64,000 nt of DNA. Origin: Chlorobium sp. (GTDB taxonomy: Bacteria; Bacteroidota; Chlorobiia; Chlorobiales; Chlorobiaceae). The DNA lies in NCBI GenBank assembly GCA_005862285.1, contig SZXW01000010.1, positions 620,001 to 684,000 of the forward strand. The letters are read 5' to 3'. Positions 1 through 8,861 of the stretch are shown in pieces. Both the position numbers and the translations under genes were made by a program. How positions within the stretch are numbered: the first letter of the stretch is position 1; the number at the start of each line of letters is the position of its first letter. The notes under the pieces are model-generated. The model did not search any database. It worked only from the letters and a program-made list of their open reading frames with translations, and had not been told where the DNA came from.

Positions 1-1
1 A

Positions 2-118
2 GGGAAAAGTTTCTCAGGGAACGGCTCGATGGTTTATGGAACGATCGATACCGGTTATGATTGCAGTGAAACCGGTTGCTCTTTGTATATTCAAGCCAAT
101 GCTTTCAAAGGGAATTGA
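2..118 (+). CDS. C-terminal end of an unidentified protein (5' partial)
   Basis: An open frame enters from the left edge of the window and stops with TGA at 116-118. It encodes about 38 residues rich in Gly, Tyr and Ser with two cysteines (motif DCSETGC), which looks like the end of an exported or extracellular protein. The stop is directly followed by the ATG of the TolC-type gene, so the two are probably in one operon. No family can be recognised from so short a tail. The alternative frame 1-60 also ends nearby, so coding is likely but not certain. Confidence 0.35.
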   Translation, partial: GKSFSGNGSMVYGTIDTGYDCSETGCSLYIQANAFKGN

Positions 119-1525
119 ATGCAGGCTTTTTTCATCATGAAAGATCCAGTTATGAACAAGAGGATAAGCACGTTACTGTTTTTCTTTTTCCTGCTCTTCG
201 GGTATCCGGCATTCTCGCAGCTTCACGCGGCAGAGACATCTGCCGGCATGCCAGTTTCTCTTGAGGATGCCGTTCGTATAGGGCTCGAGAAAAGCCGCGC
301 ACTTGAAATCGCCCGACTCGACAGACAGATGGCGGGCCAGAAAATCCGCGAAACCTGGTCACAGGTTCTTCCGCAGATTTCGGCGGATTTTACCTATACC
401 CGCACTATCCAGCCAATGGTGCTCATTCTTCCACCCAGTCCTCTTTTCCCGAATGGCCAGTTTAATATAAGCACCGATAACGCGGGTGCCGCGAATGTCA
501 ATGTCAACCAGTCTGTTTTCAACCTCGCCGCGATTGCGGGTATCAGGGCGGCAAATGTCGTTCGCAGAATGAGTGACGAGGCATACAGGAATGCCGAAAC
601 CGGAGTCATTACCGATATTAAAATGGCCTATTTCGATGCACTGATCTCGAAAGACCAACTGAGGCTCATCGAACAGAGCATTTCGCGCTGGGAAGAATCA
701 CGTAAAGACACAAAGGCGATGTTCCGCCAGGGAATAGCCGCCGACATCGATACCCTCAAAGCTTTTCTCTCGGTCGAAAACCTAAGGCCCGATCTCATTC
801 AGGCCCAGAACCGCGTCGGTATCACCATGACGAAGCTGAAAAACGCCATGGGCATATCTCCTGACAGCAGTATTATCCTTACCGGAAAGCTCGAAGTGCT
901 TCCTTCATCTTATCCTTCAGAAATCACAGCAGCATATAGCGAAGCCCTTGCATCGAGGCCGGATCTTCATCAACTCGAGCTTCAGGTCAAGGCGGAGGGA
1001 GAACAGGTTTCCGCAGCAAATGCCGAGCATTTTCCGATACTTTCAGCGTTCGGGAAATGGGAAAAACAGACTGGTTTCAACGACGATACGAGGCTTGCCG
1101 ATGCTCTATGGCCTGTATCATCTTCGGTTGGTCTGAAGGTATCGCTTCCTATCTTTACAGGCTTCCGCATAAGCGCAAAAGTTCAGGAGGCCAGGATCGC
1201 TCAGCTTCAGACAAAGACAAGGTATGAGGATCTCAAGGCAAATATCCGTGCGGAAATTGAAATAAGACTGTCGAATTTCAGGGAGTCGCAGAAACGGATC
1301 GAGGTTCAGTCAAAAACCATCGGCGTAGCCGAGAGAAGTTATAAAATTTCCCTGTTGCGTTTCAGGGAAGGAATTGGTTCGCGACTGGAACTCACCGATG
1401 CCGAACTGCAGCTCAACAAGGCAAAAACCAATCATCTGCAGGCAATCTACGACTATCTTGTTGCCAGCGTTCAGCTTGACAAGTCTTTGGGTAGATCCTC
1501 GTCTCAGGTTTTGACGGCGAAATAA
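119..1525 (+). CDS. TolC-family outer membrane efflux protein
   Basis: Outer membrane channel of the TolC/OEP family, which forms the exit duct for tripartite efflux pumps or type I secretion. The 468-residue product begins with a hydrophobic signal peptide (FFFFLLFGYPAFSQLHAA). Two OEP repeats of long amphipathic helices follow, with the usual spacing and a length typical of the family. The ATG at 119 is preceded by AAAGGG at good distance and abuts the previous stop. The ATG at 152 gives a more standard signal peptide and is the alternative. No inner membrane or adaptor gene is visible here; partners should lie to the left of the window. The gene overlaps the convergent methyltransferase by 22 bp. 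Confidence 0.9.
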   Translation: MQAFFIMKDPVMNKRISTLLFFFFLLFGYPAFSQLHAAETSAGMPVSLEDAVRIGLEKSRALEIARLDRQMAGQKIRETWSQVLPQISADFTYTRTIQPMVLILPPSPLFPNGQFNISTDNAGAANVNVNQSVFNLAAIAGIRAANVVRRMSDEAYRNAETGVITDIKMAYFDALISKDQLRLIEQSISRWEESRKDTKAMFRQGIAADIDTLKAFLSVENLRPDLIQAQNRVGITMTKLKNAMGISPDSSIILTGKLEVLPSSYPSEITAAYSEALASRPDLHQLELQVKAEGEQVSAANAEHFPILSAFGKWEKQTGFNDDTRLADALWPVSSSVGLKVSLPIFTGFRISAKVQEARIAQLQTKTRYEDLKANIRAEIEIRLSNFRESQKRIEVQSKTIGVAERSYKISLLRFREGIGSRLELTDAELQLNKAKTNHLQAIYDYLVASVQLDKSLGRSSSQVLTAK

Positions 1526-2442
1526 ACCAGGCTCGATGACCGGCCGGGGTGGATAATGCTTCTGCCTCCATAAAAGCCGGCCTTGAAGAGCGCCCATGCT
1601 TTGCTGAAGAGATGAAACGGTTTTTTCAGGTTGCTGCACGCGAGTTTTTCACTGAAGAAAAAATTATACAGCGTGTCCGGAAAGTAAGTTCTGGATGCGA
1701 GGATCCTGAGTTTATGCCTTTCGAGAAGTTTTTCGAGAGTGCCGGGAGAAAAATGAAAGAGATGGCGGGGTGCATCCCAGGCAATCCAGTTTTCCCGGTA
1801 ATGTTCCGCATCGAAACTATCTGCATTGGGAACTGCGATTACTATTCTGCCCTCCGGGGCGAGCATTTCTGATATACGGGCAAGTGTTTCATTTATGGTA
1901 TGGATATGTTCGAGAGCATGCCACAGGACAATGCGGTCGAATGTTCTTGCTTCCCACATTCCTGAGTGAATTGAACCGTGTATTTCAAGATTGAATGCGC
2001 TCCTTGCATGTTCCGCTGCAGCGGTGTCGGGTTCGATTCCTGCAAGCTGCTGAAGAGGGATGCCTTTTTTCCGGTGCAGATAGTCGAGAAGATCACCGGT
2101 TGAGCAACCGATTTCGAGAACTGAAAGCTTATGGGCCGGTTTCTGCGTTTCCTGGATGATGATTCCGGCACGATATCCAAGCAGCAGCCGGTGCAGTGCG
2201 AGATAAATCTGTTCGCCGCTGCAGGTTGTATCTTCACCTGTTAAATGAGGATCGTAGCGGCCGTTGCGGTAGTAAAATGGAATTTCCGCCTGCCCGGGGC
2301 GTGGATTGAGCATCAGAAGTCCCGATTTGCAGGAACGGACGAGATTCCATTTTTTTTCACCCGTTGTATCAAACCGGTCAGATACATGAAGAAACGAAGA
2401 GAACTCCGTTGAAAGGCTGATTGGGCAGGGGGGGATTTCCAC
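1504..2442 (-). CDS. class I SAM-dependent methyltransferase (Methyltransf_23 type)
   Basis: Rossmann-fold methyltransferase of 312 residues. SAM-binding motif I is visible as VLEIGCSTGDLLDYL around residue 110, an acidic residue follows in the next strand, and the post-motif 'LWHALEHI' is typical of the Methyltransf_11/23 group. The N-terminal 90 residues include 'NPRPGQAEIPFYYRNGRYDP', a region common in methyltransferases acting on sugars or glycans, so a cell-surface sugar substrate is possible but not shown. The gene starts 12 bp after the HIT hydrolase on the same strand, so the two are probably co-transcribed. The 3' end overlaps the TolC gene tail to tail. Confidence 0.8.
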   Translation of the reverse strand: MEIPPCPISLSTEFSSFLHVSDRFDTTGEKKWNLVRSCKSGLLMLNPRPGQAEIPFYYRNGRYDPHLTGEDTTCSGEQIYLALHRLLLGYRAGIIIQETQKPAHKLSVLEIGCSTGDLLDYLHRKKGIPLQQLAGIEPDTAAAEHARSAFNLEIHGSIHSGMWEARTFDRIVLWHALEHIHTINETLARISEMLAPEGRIVIAVPNADSFDAEHYRENWIAWDAPRHLFHFSPGTLEKLLERHKLRILASRTYFPDTLYNFFFSEKLACSNLKKPFHLFSKAWALFKAGFYGGRSIIHPGRSSSLVYFAVKT

Positions 2443-2454
2443 GGGCGGAAGAGG

Positions 2455-2973
2455 TTATTGACTTTCCGCTTCGAGAAGTTCGGTGATAGCCTTTTTCAGA
2501 TTTCTGTAAGTCAGTATCATATCGTTGCTGAGCACTTTAGCGTCGGCGAGAACAGGCATGAAATTCGTGTCGCCGTCCCAGCGCGGGACAATATGGAAAT
2601 GGATATGGTTGTCGACGCTGCCGCCCGCTATCCTGCCCAGGTTGGCACCGAGATTGAAGCCATGAGGCCTCAGCGTGATTTTCAGGGCTTTCATGCACAG
2701 GTCGGTCAGTTCCATGACCTCGAGCTTGGTTTCTTTGTCCAGTTCGGAAAATTCAGGGGTCTGAATGAAGGGGATCACCATCAGATGTCCGCAATTATAA
2801 GGATAGAGGTTCATGATGATGAAGCATTTTTTTGCCCTGTGAAGAACAAAGTGCTGCTCGTCCTCTTCGGGAGGGATATCTGAAAAAATCGATTTCCCTG
2901 AATCGCCGAGGGTTTTATCTTCCTTGAAAGACTGCATATATACTTCACGCCACGGTGAGTACATTCTTTGCAT
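2455..2973 (-). CDS. HIT family nucleotide hydrolase/transferase
   Basis: Histidine triad protein of about 172 residues. The catalytic motif is clear: NHIHFHIVPRW gives H-x-H-x-H-x-x, and the upstream region 'NLYPYNCGHLMVIPF' is the conserved nucleotide-binding strand of the family. The product probably hydrolyses dinucleoside polyphosphates or aminoacyl/phosphoramidate nucleotides in the cytoplasm. The frame remains open further upstream only because it runs through the tRNA-Leu gene. The start is therefore placed at the ATG 36 bp downstream of the tRNA 3' end; ATG codons 9 and 36 bases further in are alternatives. The methyltransferase gene follows 12 bp downstream. Confidence 0.85.
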   Translation of the reverse strand: MQRMYSPWREVYMQSFKEDKTLGDSGKSIFSDIPPEEDEQHFVLHRAKKCFIIMNLYPYNCGHLMVIPFIQTPEFSELDKETKLEVMELTDLCMKALKITLRPHGFNLGANLGRIAGGSVDNHIHFHIVPRWDGDTNFMPVLADAKVLSNDMILTYRNLKKAITELLEAESQ

Positions 2974-3008
2974 GGAAAAGGTATCCCGATAAATTGCAAG
3001 TTTCTGTA

Positions 3009-3096
3009 TGGTACCAAAGGTGGGACTCGAACCCACACGAGTTATGCACTCACTGGATTTTGAGTCCAGCGCGTCTACCAGTTCCGCCACTTTGGC
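3009..3096 (-). tRNA. tRNA-Leu (anticodon CAA)
   Basis: The 88-nt cloverleaf has acceptor arm GCCAAAG/CTTTGGT, a long variable arm typical of leucine and serine tRNAs, and the T-loop GGTTCGAGTCC. The anticodon stem CTGGA/TCCAG encloses loop CTCAAAA, giving anticodon CAA for UUG codons. The 3' CCA is encoded. It lies 14 bp downstream of a second leucine tRNA on the same strand. Confidence 0.95.
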
Positions 3097-3110
3097 TTGT
3101 TATCGAGGCG

Positions 3111-3192
3111 TGCGAGAGAAGGGACTCGAACCCTTACGCCTCACGGCACTAGTTCCTAAGACTAGCGTGTATACCAATTTCACCACTCTCGC
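3111..3192 (-). tRNA. tRNA-Leu (anticodon TAG)
   Basis: The 82-nt cloverleaf has acceptor arm GCGAGAG/CTCTCGC with discriminator A and a long variable arm. Anticodon stem CTAGT/ACTAG with loop CTTAGGA gives anticodon TAG for CUN codons. The CCA is not encoded, unlike the neighbouring tRNA-Leu(CAA). The two genes probably form one transcript on the minus strand. Confidence 0.94.
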
Positions 3193-3301
3193 ATGAGTGC
3201 CAGAGAATATACGTGGTTTTTATTTTAATAAAAACTATCTTTCGACATACTTTTTCAGGTATGTAACTAAAAAAATTCACTATCGTGAGACCCGAAAGCC
3301 C

Positions 3302-3895
3302 ATGAAGTTTGATCTACACCGCTTTGCAAACTTGGTTTCATGGGTTATCAGTCCGATTGTAGTTGCACCTGTGGCATATATGGCGATTGTCCTTGTCGGA
3401 TATGGAAATAAACCTGAAAATATTTCCCATCTGTCTGTGCTTTTTGCATCAAGCACCATTGTTCCCATGCTTCTGATCTACGGACTGAAAAAAACAGGGA
3501 AGGTTTCCGATTACAATATCACCTTCAGGGAGCAGCGATTTCTTCCTCTGCTTGTACTCGTTGCGGTCAATGTGCTCGGGTATGAATTCATGCAGCAGCT
3601 TCATCCTCCGAGACTGTTGTCAGGCATATTGCTTTTCAATGCCGTCAATACTGTTCTGATTCTGCTGATCACCCTTCAGTGGAAAATCAGCATCCATCTT
3701 TTTTCCTTCGCGTCATCGGTTGCACTGCTTTTTATGCAGTTCGGTTTCAACTCGCTCTGGCTGCTTGCCGTTTTGCCCCTGTTGATATGGTCGAGGATTT
3801 TTCTTAAGGCTCATAACTTCATGCAGACACTTGTTGGCACCATTGTCGGGTTTGCGGTGATGTTTGCGGAGTTAAAATGGTGGACAGGATTGTGA
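3302..3895 (+). CDS. PAP2-like integral membrane protein
   Basis: Polytopic membrane protein of about 197 residues with roughly six hydrophobic segments. The order of conserved blocks resembles membrane phosphatases of the PAP2 superfamily. A 'WKISIH' block follows the middle segments, and a late 'WSRIFLKAHNFMQTLVGTIVG' segment corresponds to the SRxxxxxHxxxD region. The usual central PSGH motif is degraded to SFAS, so phosphatase activity is doubtful. The ATG at 3302 begins a compact signal/membrane start (MKFDLHRFANLVSW). An upstream in-frame ATG at 3197 lies almost against the tRNA and is unlikely. The stop overlaps the next gene by 19 bp. Confidence 0.55.
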   Translation: MKFDLHRFANLVSWVISPIVVAPVAYMAIVLVGYGNKPENISHLSVLFASSTIVPMLLIYGLKKTGKVSDYNITFREQRFLPLLVLVAVNVLGYEFMQQLHPPRLLSGILLFNAVNTVLILLITLQWKISIHLFSFASSVALLFMQFGFNSLWLLAVLPLLIWSRIFLKAHNFMQTLVGTIVGFAVMFAELKWWTGL

Positions 3896-4938
3896 AAAGG
3901 AAAAAATTTGCCGTTGTCATAACGACTTACGGAGAAGTTGAAAAACTGACGGTAGCAAATCTCTGGCCAAGTTCCAGAAAGATTCTCAAAGTCGTGACCC
4001 GACAGATTGTCAGAATTCCCGAAACACTGATTTATTTTATAGCTGATTATCGTTCTGCTAAGCATTATATCAACTGGAAGCTCAACCGCTACCATTCATC
4101 GTTCCTTGCCATTCACCGGGCGCAGACAGAACAGGTGGCAGGTTACATCGCTGAAAGCAGCAGCCCGGTACTAGCCAACAAAGATGTCAGGGTAATCGAG
4201 GCATATTATTTTGTTCCTCCATATCTTGATATCATGCTCGAGAAGCTGCAGAAGGAATATGACGGTATCATTCTGGTGCCGATGATTCCTGTCGAATCAG
4301 CTTTTTCTTGCGGGATTGCCTGCCAGATGGTAATGGATACCTGCAAGGAGGGCATGCTCGGTACTGTGAGGGTTATCAGCAAAATGTGGAAGGATGAGCG
4401 GCTGCACCGTATCTATACCGATTATCTTTTCAGGCAGCTCGACGGAGCGATAAAAGGGATTCGAGGCGGAAAGGTTGGTCTGGTGCTTGTCATTCACGGT
4501 ACACTTGTCAGGGACAGAGCCGGAAATCCTCCGAAGGTTTTTACAGGGCTCGAAGAGACCGAGGAGTTTTTCAGGATCATGAAACGGAAGATTATGGAAC
4601 ATCCTGAAAACATTTTTCTCGATGTCCGGCAGGGTTGCATCAATCATTCGAGAGGCGGGCAATGGACGGAAGACACTGTCGACAAAGCCCTTGAAGAGTT
4701 CAAAAGAGAAGGGTACCAGGCTGTCGTCATGTTTCCGTACGGTTTTTTCGCCGACAACAGCGAAACCGAATTCGACTCGAAAGGCAAGCTCGATCAGGCG
4801 AATTTCCCTTTGTCACAGTATATAAGATGTATAAACGATTCACCGGAATTTGCCCGGTGGCTGGCTGACAGGGTGCTTGAAGAGGTTCAGGCGCTCAGCA
4901 ACCTGCAGAATGCTTTTGAAAGCCTTGAACGTAAATAA
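3877..4938 (+). CDS. ferrochelatase-like protein (HemH superfamily)
   Basis: A 353-residue protein with the two-half fold expected of ferrochelatases. The catalytic His region is 'LVIHGTLVRDRAG' around residue 207, and the conserved acidic region is 'PYGFFADNSETEFDS' around residue 290. In classical HemH the equivalents are a His in the first motif and a Glu in the second; both are retained. Chelatases of this type insert Fe2+ into porphyrins. The sequence is divergent (long basic N-terminus, residues 1-60), so a specialised chelatase or a non-catalytic paralogue is possible. It overlaps the upstream membrane protein gene by 19 bp and the downstream TPR gene by 29 bp, which indicates a tightly coupled operon. 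Confidence 0.7.
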   Translation: MVDRIVKRKKFAVVITTYGEVEKLTVANLWPSSRKILKVVTRQIVRIPETLIYFIADYRSAKHYINWKLNRYHSSFLAIHRAQTEQVAGYIAESSSPVLANKDVRVIEAYYFVPPYLDIMLEKLQKEYDGIILVPMIPVESAFSCGIACQMVMDTCKEGMLGTVRVISKMWKDERLHRIYTDYLFRQLDGAIKGIRGGKVGLVLVIHGTLVRDRAGNPPKVFTGLEETEEFFRIMKRKIMEHPENIFLDVRQGCINHSRGGQWTEDTVDKALEEFKREGYQAVVMFPYGFFADNSETEFDSKGKLDQANFPLSQYIRCINDSPEFARWLADRVLEEVQALSNLQNAFESLERK

Positions 4939-5566
4939 TAAACTGCCGGAAGAATTGAATACAGTAACTTTCGATGAAGTCGAGCGGCGGGAGGAAGTCC
5001 TGCGGTGTGATCCGGAGAATGCAGGGAAACTGCTCGATCTGGCGCTGGCGTATATCGATCTTCAGCGCAATGCCGAAGCTGTAGAGCTTCTTGACCGCTG
5101 CATCCAGGATAGAAGCAGGGATGCGGCAGCTCTCTATGCGAGGGCGGTTGCATACCTCTCTTTGAACGATTACCGCAAGGCCGGGAATGATTTTCTGCGA
5201 GTTCTTGTCCTTGAGCCGGAAAATGTGGATGCTCACAGGCATCTCGGAGTAATCCAGCTCATGCTCGGCAAGGAGGAGGCTGCCATGAAAACGATCAGAA
5301 AAGCGCTTGCGATCGATCCGGATTGTGCAGACCTTTATTGTGTGCTTGGCGATGTCCATCTCGACCTTTGCGAATATGACCAGGCAAAGGAAGCGTTCGA
5401 CAAAGCTGTCGAGCTTGCACCGGAGCAGGCCGAGCCTCACTGCAAGATTGCCATGTATTATCTTTCACGGGGCGATATGAAAGGCCTGAAAAGAGAATAC
5501 GAACTGTTGAAAACACTTGATGCATCGATGGCGGAACAGATCGGAAGCCTGTTTTTCACAACCTGA
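4910..5566 (+). CDS. TPR repeat protein
   Basis: A 218-residue protein made mostly of tetratricopeptide repeats. Successive 34-residue units are visible from about residue 40 (LLDLALAYIDLQRNAEAVELL, then AAALYARAVAYLSLNDYRKA, then VDAHRHLGVIQLMLGKEEAA, then ADLYCVLGDVHLDLCEYDQA). No signal peptide is seen, so it is probably a cytoplasmic scaffold. The chosen ATG lies inside the end of the ferrochelatase-like gene. The translational overlap suggests a functional link to that enzyme or to the membrane protein of the same operon. Confidence 0.75.
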   Translation: MLLKALNVNNKLPEELNTVTFDEVERREEVLRCDPENAGKLLDLALAYIDLQRNAEAVELLDRCIQDRSRDAAALYARAVAYLSLNDYRKAGNDFLRVLVLEPENVDAHRHLGVIQLMLGKEEAAMKTIRKALAIDPDCADLYCVLGDVHLDLCEYDQAKEAFDKAVELAPEQAEPHCKIAMYYLSRGDMKGLKREYELLKTLDASMAEQIGSLFFTT

Positions 5567-5572
5567 AGAGCC

Positions 5573-5827
5573 ATGAAACTATTTCCCGATAACGAAACGA
5601 AGAAACGGTTCATGAAAACCGGTCTTCCATTTCTCCTCGGCTTTGCCTGGGTTCCTATCATCTGGATGGTACTTACCGCACTGCTTGGCCCGGTTCTCTA
5701 TGTCCTGACCGGTTCATGGGTGATCACACAGTTGATCATCGTAATATTTGCCTTTCTTTTCACCTATCTGTTGTTGACGGTATTCAGGCGTTTCAACAAA
5801 AGAGTTTACAGTGAAAAGTCTGAATGA
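5573..5827 (+). CDS. small two-helix membrane protein of unknown function
   Basis: An 84-residue protein with two strongly hydrophobic segments (about residues 16-44 and 49-68), flanked by charged ends. It starts 6 bp after the TPR gene stop, so it is the last gene of the operon that begins with the PAP2-like protein. I do not recognise a family. Confidence 0.6.
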   Translation: MKLFPDNETKKRFMKTGLPFLLGFAWVPIIWMVLTALLGPVLYVLTGSWVITQLIIVIFAFLFTYLLLTVFRRFNKRVYSEKSE

Positions 5828-5953
5828 ATGATGCTTTATGCAACTTGATATTATTTGTGTTGTAATTTTTTAGGGATTTTGTTCTGTTGACCTGAAAAAA
5901 GTCTGTTTATTAAAAAAGGTGATTTATTATCGGCATCAAAAAGAAATTTTTTT

Positions 5954-5961
5954 TATATTTG
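5954..5961 (+). promoter_or_regulatory. possible -7 promoter element upstream of nuoA
   Basis: The 216-bp gap before nuoA holds TATATTTG at 5954-5961. This matches the TAnnTTTG -7 element known from Bacteroidetes promoters and lies 82 bp before the ATG. It is the only recognisable candidate for the start of the long nuo transcript. Whether Chlorobi sigma factors use this element is uncertain. Confidence 0.3.
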
Positions 5962-6043
5962 CGCACCTGAGCCGGAGACCGGATTTATCAAGAGTTTAAA
6001 GAACATTGTGCCGGTTGGCCGGGTTTAACTCAAAAGGCATAAC

Positions 6044-6475
6044 ATGGATCAAACCTTAAGTAATTTTGGCAATGTTTTTGCATTCCTCCTTCTCGGTATC
6101 GTATTCGTAGCAGGAGGTTTTCTTACCGCCCGTCTTCTGCGCCCCAACAGACCCAATCCTGAAAAAAATTCAACTTACGAATGCGGTGAAACCGCGGTGG
6201 GAAGCGCATGGGTGAAATTCAATATCAGGTTTTACGTCGTCGCGCTGATTTTCATCATTTTCGATGTCGAGGTTGTTTTTCTTTTCCCCTGGGCTACTGT
6301 GTTCAAGCAGCTCGGTCAGTTTGCCCTTATAGAAGCTCTTGTATTTGCAGGTATCCTGATTCTCGGGCTTGTTTATGCCTGGGTCAAGGGTGATCTCGAC
6401 TGGGTAAGGCCGACTCCCAATATTCCGAAGATGCCCGAGATGCCGTCGGAAACATCCCGGACAATCGGGGACTAA
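6044..6475 (+). CDS. nuoA: NADH-quinone oxidoreductase subunit A
   Basis: Complex I membrane subunit A (NdhC/ND3 homologue), 143 residues with three transmembrane segments. The conserved loop is present as '[24 protein letters not shown]', including the Cys that marks the active/deactive switch loop, followed by '[15 protein letters not shown]'. It is the first gene of an eleven-gene operon nuoABCDHIJKLMN. The C-terminal 20 residues ([19 protein letters not shown]) are polar and variable. Confidence 0.95.
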   Translation: MDQTLSNFGNVFAFLLLGIVFVAGGFLTARLLRPNRPNPEKNSTYECGETAVGSAWVKFNIRFYVVALIFIIFDVEVVFLFPWATVFKQLGQFALIEALVFAGILILGLVYAWVKGDLDWVRPTPNIPKMPEMPSETSRTIGD

Positions 6476-6506
6476 ATACTATTCACCATATTTTACCTCA
6501 GACGTT

Positions 6507-7076
6507 ATGGGTTTACTTGATGCCGCAATAACAAAGCACAACGTGCTGGTGACATCGGTTGATAATGTTCTTAACTGGGCGCGCCTCTCTTCCTTGTGGC
6601 CGATGGGTTTCGGTCTTGCCTGCTGCGCTATCGAGATGATGGCCACCAACGCATCCAATTACGATCTCGAGCGTTTCGGGATATTTCCCCGGTCATCGCC
6701 TCGTCAGTCCGATCTTATGATCGTTGCGGGTACCGTTACCATGAAAATGGCTGAAAGGGTTGTCCGCCTTTACGAACAGATGCCGGAACCTCGTTATGTC
6801 CTGTCGATGGGCAGCTGTTCGAACTGCGGCGGTCCATACTGGGAGCACGGCTACCATGTGCTCAAGGGTGTCGATCGTATCATACCGGTTGATGTCTATG
6901 TGCCGGGATGTCCGCCAAGGCCCGAATCGCTGATTGGCGGTCTGATGAAAGTCCAGGAGCTGATCAGGATGGAGCAGATCGGGATTTCCCGTGCCGATGC
7001 CCTGAAAAAGCTCGCCGAGAAAAGTGCTGATCCGAAGATGGTGATCCAGCGGGAACGCAATGCTGTCAGTGTATAA
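6507..7076 (+). CDS. nuoB: NADH-quinone oxidoreductase subunit B
   Basis: Peripheral-arm subunit (NdhK/PSST homologue), 189 residues, which carries the terminal iron-sulfur cluster N2 that passes electrons to quinone. All four ligand cysteines are visible: the tandem pair in '[12 protein letters not shown]', one in 'GSCSNCGG' and one in '[11 protein letters not shown]'. The short C-terminal extension after 'ALKKLAEKS' is not conserved in the family. It lies 31 bp after nuoA and 22 bp before nuoC. Confidence 0.96.
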   Translation: MGLLDAAITKHNVLVTSVDNVLNWARLSSLWPMGFGLACCAIEMMATNASNYDLERFGIFPRSSPRQSDLMIVAGTVTMKMAERVVRLYEQMPEPRYVLSMGSCSNCGGPYWEHGYHVLKGVDRIIPVDVYVPGCPPRPESLIGGLMKVQELIRMEQIGISRADALKKLAEKSADPKMVIQRERNAVSV

Positions 7077-7098
7077 TCATTAAAAGGCCAGGAAAGAG

Positions 7099-7617
7099 AT
7101 GGAAGAAGGAGCGGTTTTGTCGCAGGCAGTGAAGGAAAGCGCAGAAGCTTATGCGGTTATCCATGAAAAATTCGGCGATGCGGTGTCGGCTTTTGATGCC
7201 AACCCCACCATGCCGTTTTTCGAGGTGCTCGATGTTGCTCTCTGGCAGAAGATAGCTCTGTTCATGCGTGATCATCCCAGGCTCAGGTTCAATTACATGG
7301 CCTGCCTCTCCGGTGTCGATTATCCGGCGGAAGAAAAAGTCGGTATTGTCTGCAATCTCGAGTCTCTCGGGGAGCTGAACCACAGGATCGCCGTGAAGGT
7401 CAGGTGCGCTCGTACCGGCGGTTCAATTCCGACAGTTTCGTGTGTCTGGCATACGGCCAACTGGCACGAACGTGAGGCTTATGATATGTACGGTATGGTT
7501 TTTGCCGGTCATCCGGATCTGAGAAGGATTCTCTGTCCCGAGGACTGGGAGGGTTATCCGCTTCTCAAGGATTACAAGGTGCAGGAGACGTACCACGGTG
7601 TGAAAGTGCCTTATTGA
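7099..7617 (+). CDS. nuoC: NADH-quinone oxidoreductase subunit C
   Basis: Peripheral-arm scaffold subunit (NdhJ/30-kDa homologue), 172 residues. The diagnostic family signature is '[23 protein letters not shown]' followed by '[11 protein letters not shown]'. It is a separate gene here and not fused to nuoD as in some bacteria. It ends at TGA 7615-7617, within the short spacer before nuoD. Confidence 0.94.
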   Translation: MEEGAVLSQAVKESAEAYAVIHEKFGDAVSAFDANPTMPFFEVLDVALWQKIALFMRDHPRLRFNYMACLSGVDYPAEEKVGIVCNLESLGELNHRIAVKVRCARTGGSIPTVSCVWHTANWHEREAYDMYGMVFAGHPDLRRILCPEDWEGYPLLKDYKVQETYHGVKVPY

Positions 7618-7658
7618 CAGGGAAAAAAGGGTTTACAATAGAAAAAAGCAGCTCAAGT

Positions 7659-8861
7659 ATGAAGGAATTAGATACAGCTGGACAGGGTTCGATCAGGGTA
7701 ACCCGGAAAAGCGGCAACGTTGTTGTTCTTGAAAAGGACCTTGCGACCGAGCAGATGGTGCTTGCCATGGGTCCCCAGCATCCTTCGACACACGGTGTTC
7801 TCAAGCTCGAATGTCTTACCGACGGAGAGGTTGTCACCGAGGCTGAGCCATATCTCGGTTATCTGCACCGTTGTTTTGAGAAGCATTGTGAAAATGTCGA
7901 TTACCCCGGTATTGTGCCGTATACCGACAGGATGGATTATCTTGCCGGTATGAACAGCGAGTTTGCCTTCTGTGTGGCTGTCGAAAAACTCCTCGACGTC
8001 GAAATTCCAAGGCGTGTCGAATTTATCAGGGTCATTGTGGCAGAGCTCAACAGGATCGCTTCCCACCTTGTGGCAATCGGTACCTACGCTATCGACCTTG
8101 GTGCATTTACTCCGTTTCTTTTCTGTTTCCGTGACCGTGAACATATTCTCAGCCTTCTCGAATGGGCTTCCGGTGCAAGAATGCTCTATAATTATATATG
8201 GATCGGTGGCCTTGCCTATGATGTGCCTGCTGATTTTCCGAGGAGGCTCAAGGAGTTTGTCGATTATTTCAGACCTAAAACCCGTGAGCTTTTCAAGCTT
8301 CTGACTGAAAACGAGATCTTCGTCAAGCGTACGAAAGGAATCGGCATCATGCCGGCCGATGTAGCCATCAACTACGGATGGTCCGGTCCGATGCTCCGCG
8401 GATCCGGTGTCAAATGGGACCTCAGGAGGAACGATCCCTATTCGGTATACCCGGAACTCGATTTCGATGTTCCTGTTCCGGACGGAAAGTTCTCCGAAAT
8501 CGGTGACTGTCTTTCACGCCATCTTGTCAGGGCCATCGAAATGGAGGAGAGCCTCAATATTATCGATCAGTGCCTCGAGAAAATGCCTTCATCGGAAGGT
8601 TTCGATCCAAGAGCGGCCATCCCTAAGCGTATCCGGCCGAAAGCCGGTGAAGTTTACGGCCGTGCAGAAAATCCGAGAGGCGAACTTGGGTTCTATATCA
8701 TGAGCGACGGAAAATCCACGAAGCCGCTGCGCTGCAAGGCTCGGTCCTCGTGTTTCGTGAACCTTTCGGCCATGAAAGACCTTTCCAGAGGTCAGTTGAT
8801 CCCTGATCTTGTCGCTATCATCGGCAGTATCGATATCGTTCTCGGGGAGGTTGACAGATGA
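7659..8861 (+). CDS. nuoD: NADH-quinone oxidoreductase subunit D
   Basis: The 49-kDa subunit, about 400 residues, which forms the quinone-binding pocket with NuoB. It is related to the large subunit of [NiFe] hydrogenases. Visible signatures are '[15 protein letters not shown]', '[16 protein letters not shown]' and '[15 protein letters not shown]'. The start is placed at ATG 7659. The frame is open to a TTG at 7614 that overlaps the nuoC stop, giving 15 more residues, but the ATG gives the more usual N-terminus. The gene overlaps nuoH by four bases (ATGA). Confidence 0.95.
   Translation: MKELDTAGQGSIRVTRKSGNVVVLEKDLATEQMVLAMGPQHPSTHGVLKLECLTDGEVVTEAEPYLGYLHRCFEKHCENVDYPGIVPYTDRMDYLAGMNSEFAFCVAVEKLLDVEIPRRVEFIRVIVAELNRIASHLVAIGTYAIDLGAFTPFLFCFRDREHILSLLEWASGARMLYNYIWIGGLAYDVPADFPRRLKEFVDYFRPKTRELFKLLTENEIFVKRTKGIGIMPADVAINYGWSGPMLRGSGVKWDLRRNDPYSVYPELDFDVPVPDGKFSEIGDCLSRHLVRAIEMEESLNIIDQCLEKMPSSEGFDPRAAIPKRIRPKAGEVYGRAENPRGELGFYIMSDGKSTKPLRCKARSSCFVNLSAMKDLSRGQLIPDLVAIIGSIDIVLGEVDR

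Noticed and set aside
2974-3090. N-terminal extension of the HIT protein (residues like MAELVDALDSKSSE)
   Set aside because: This stretch is the translated tRNA-Leu(CAA) gene, a well-known artefact; the HIT start is downstream of the tRNA.
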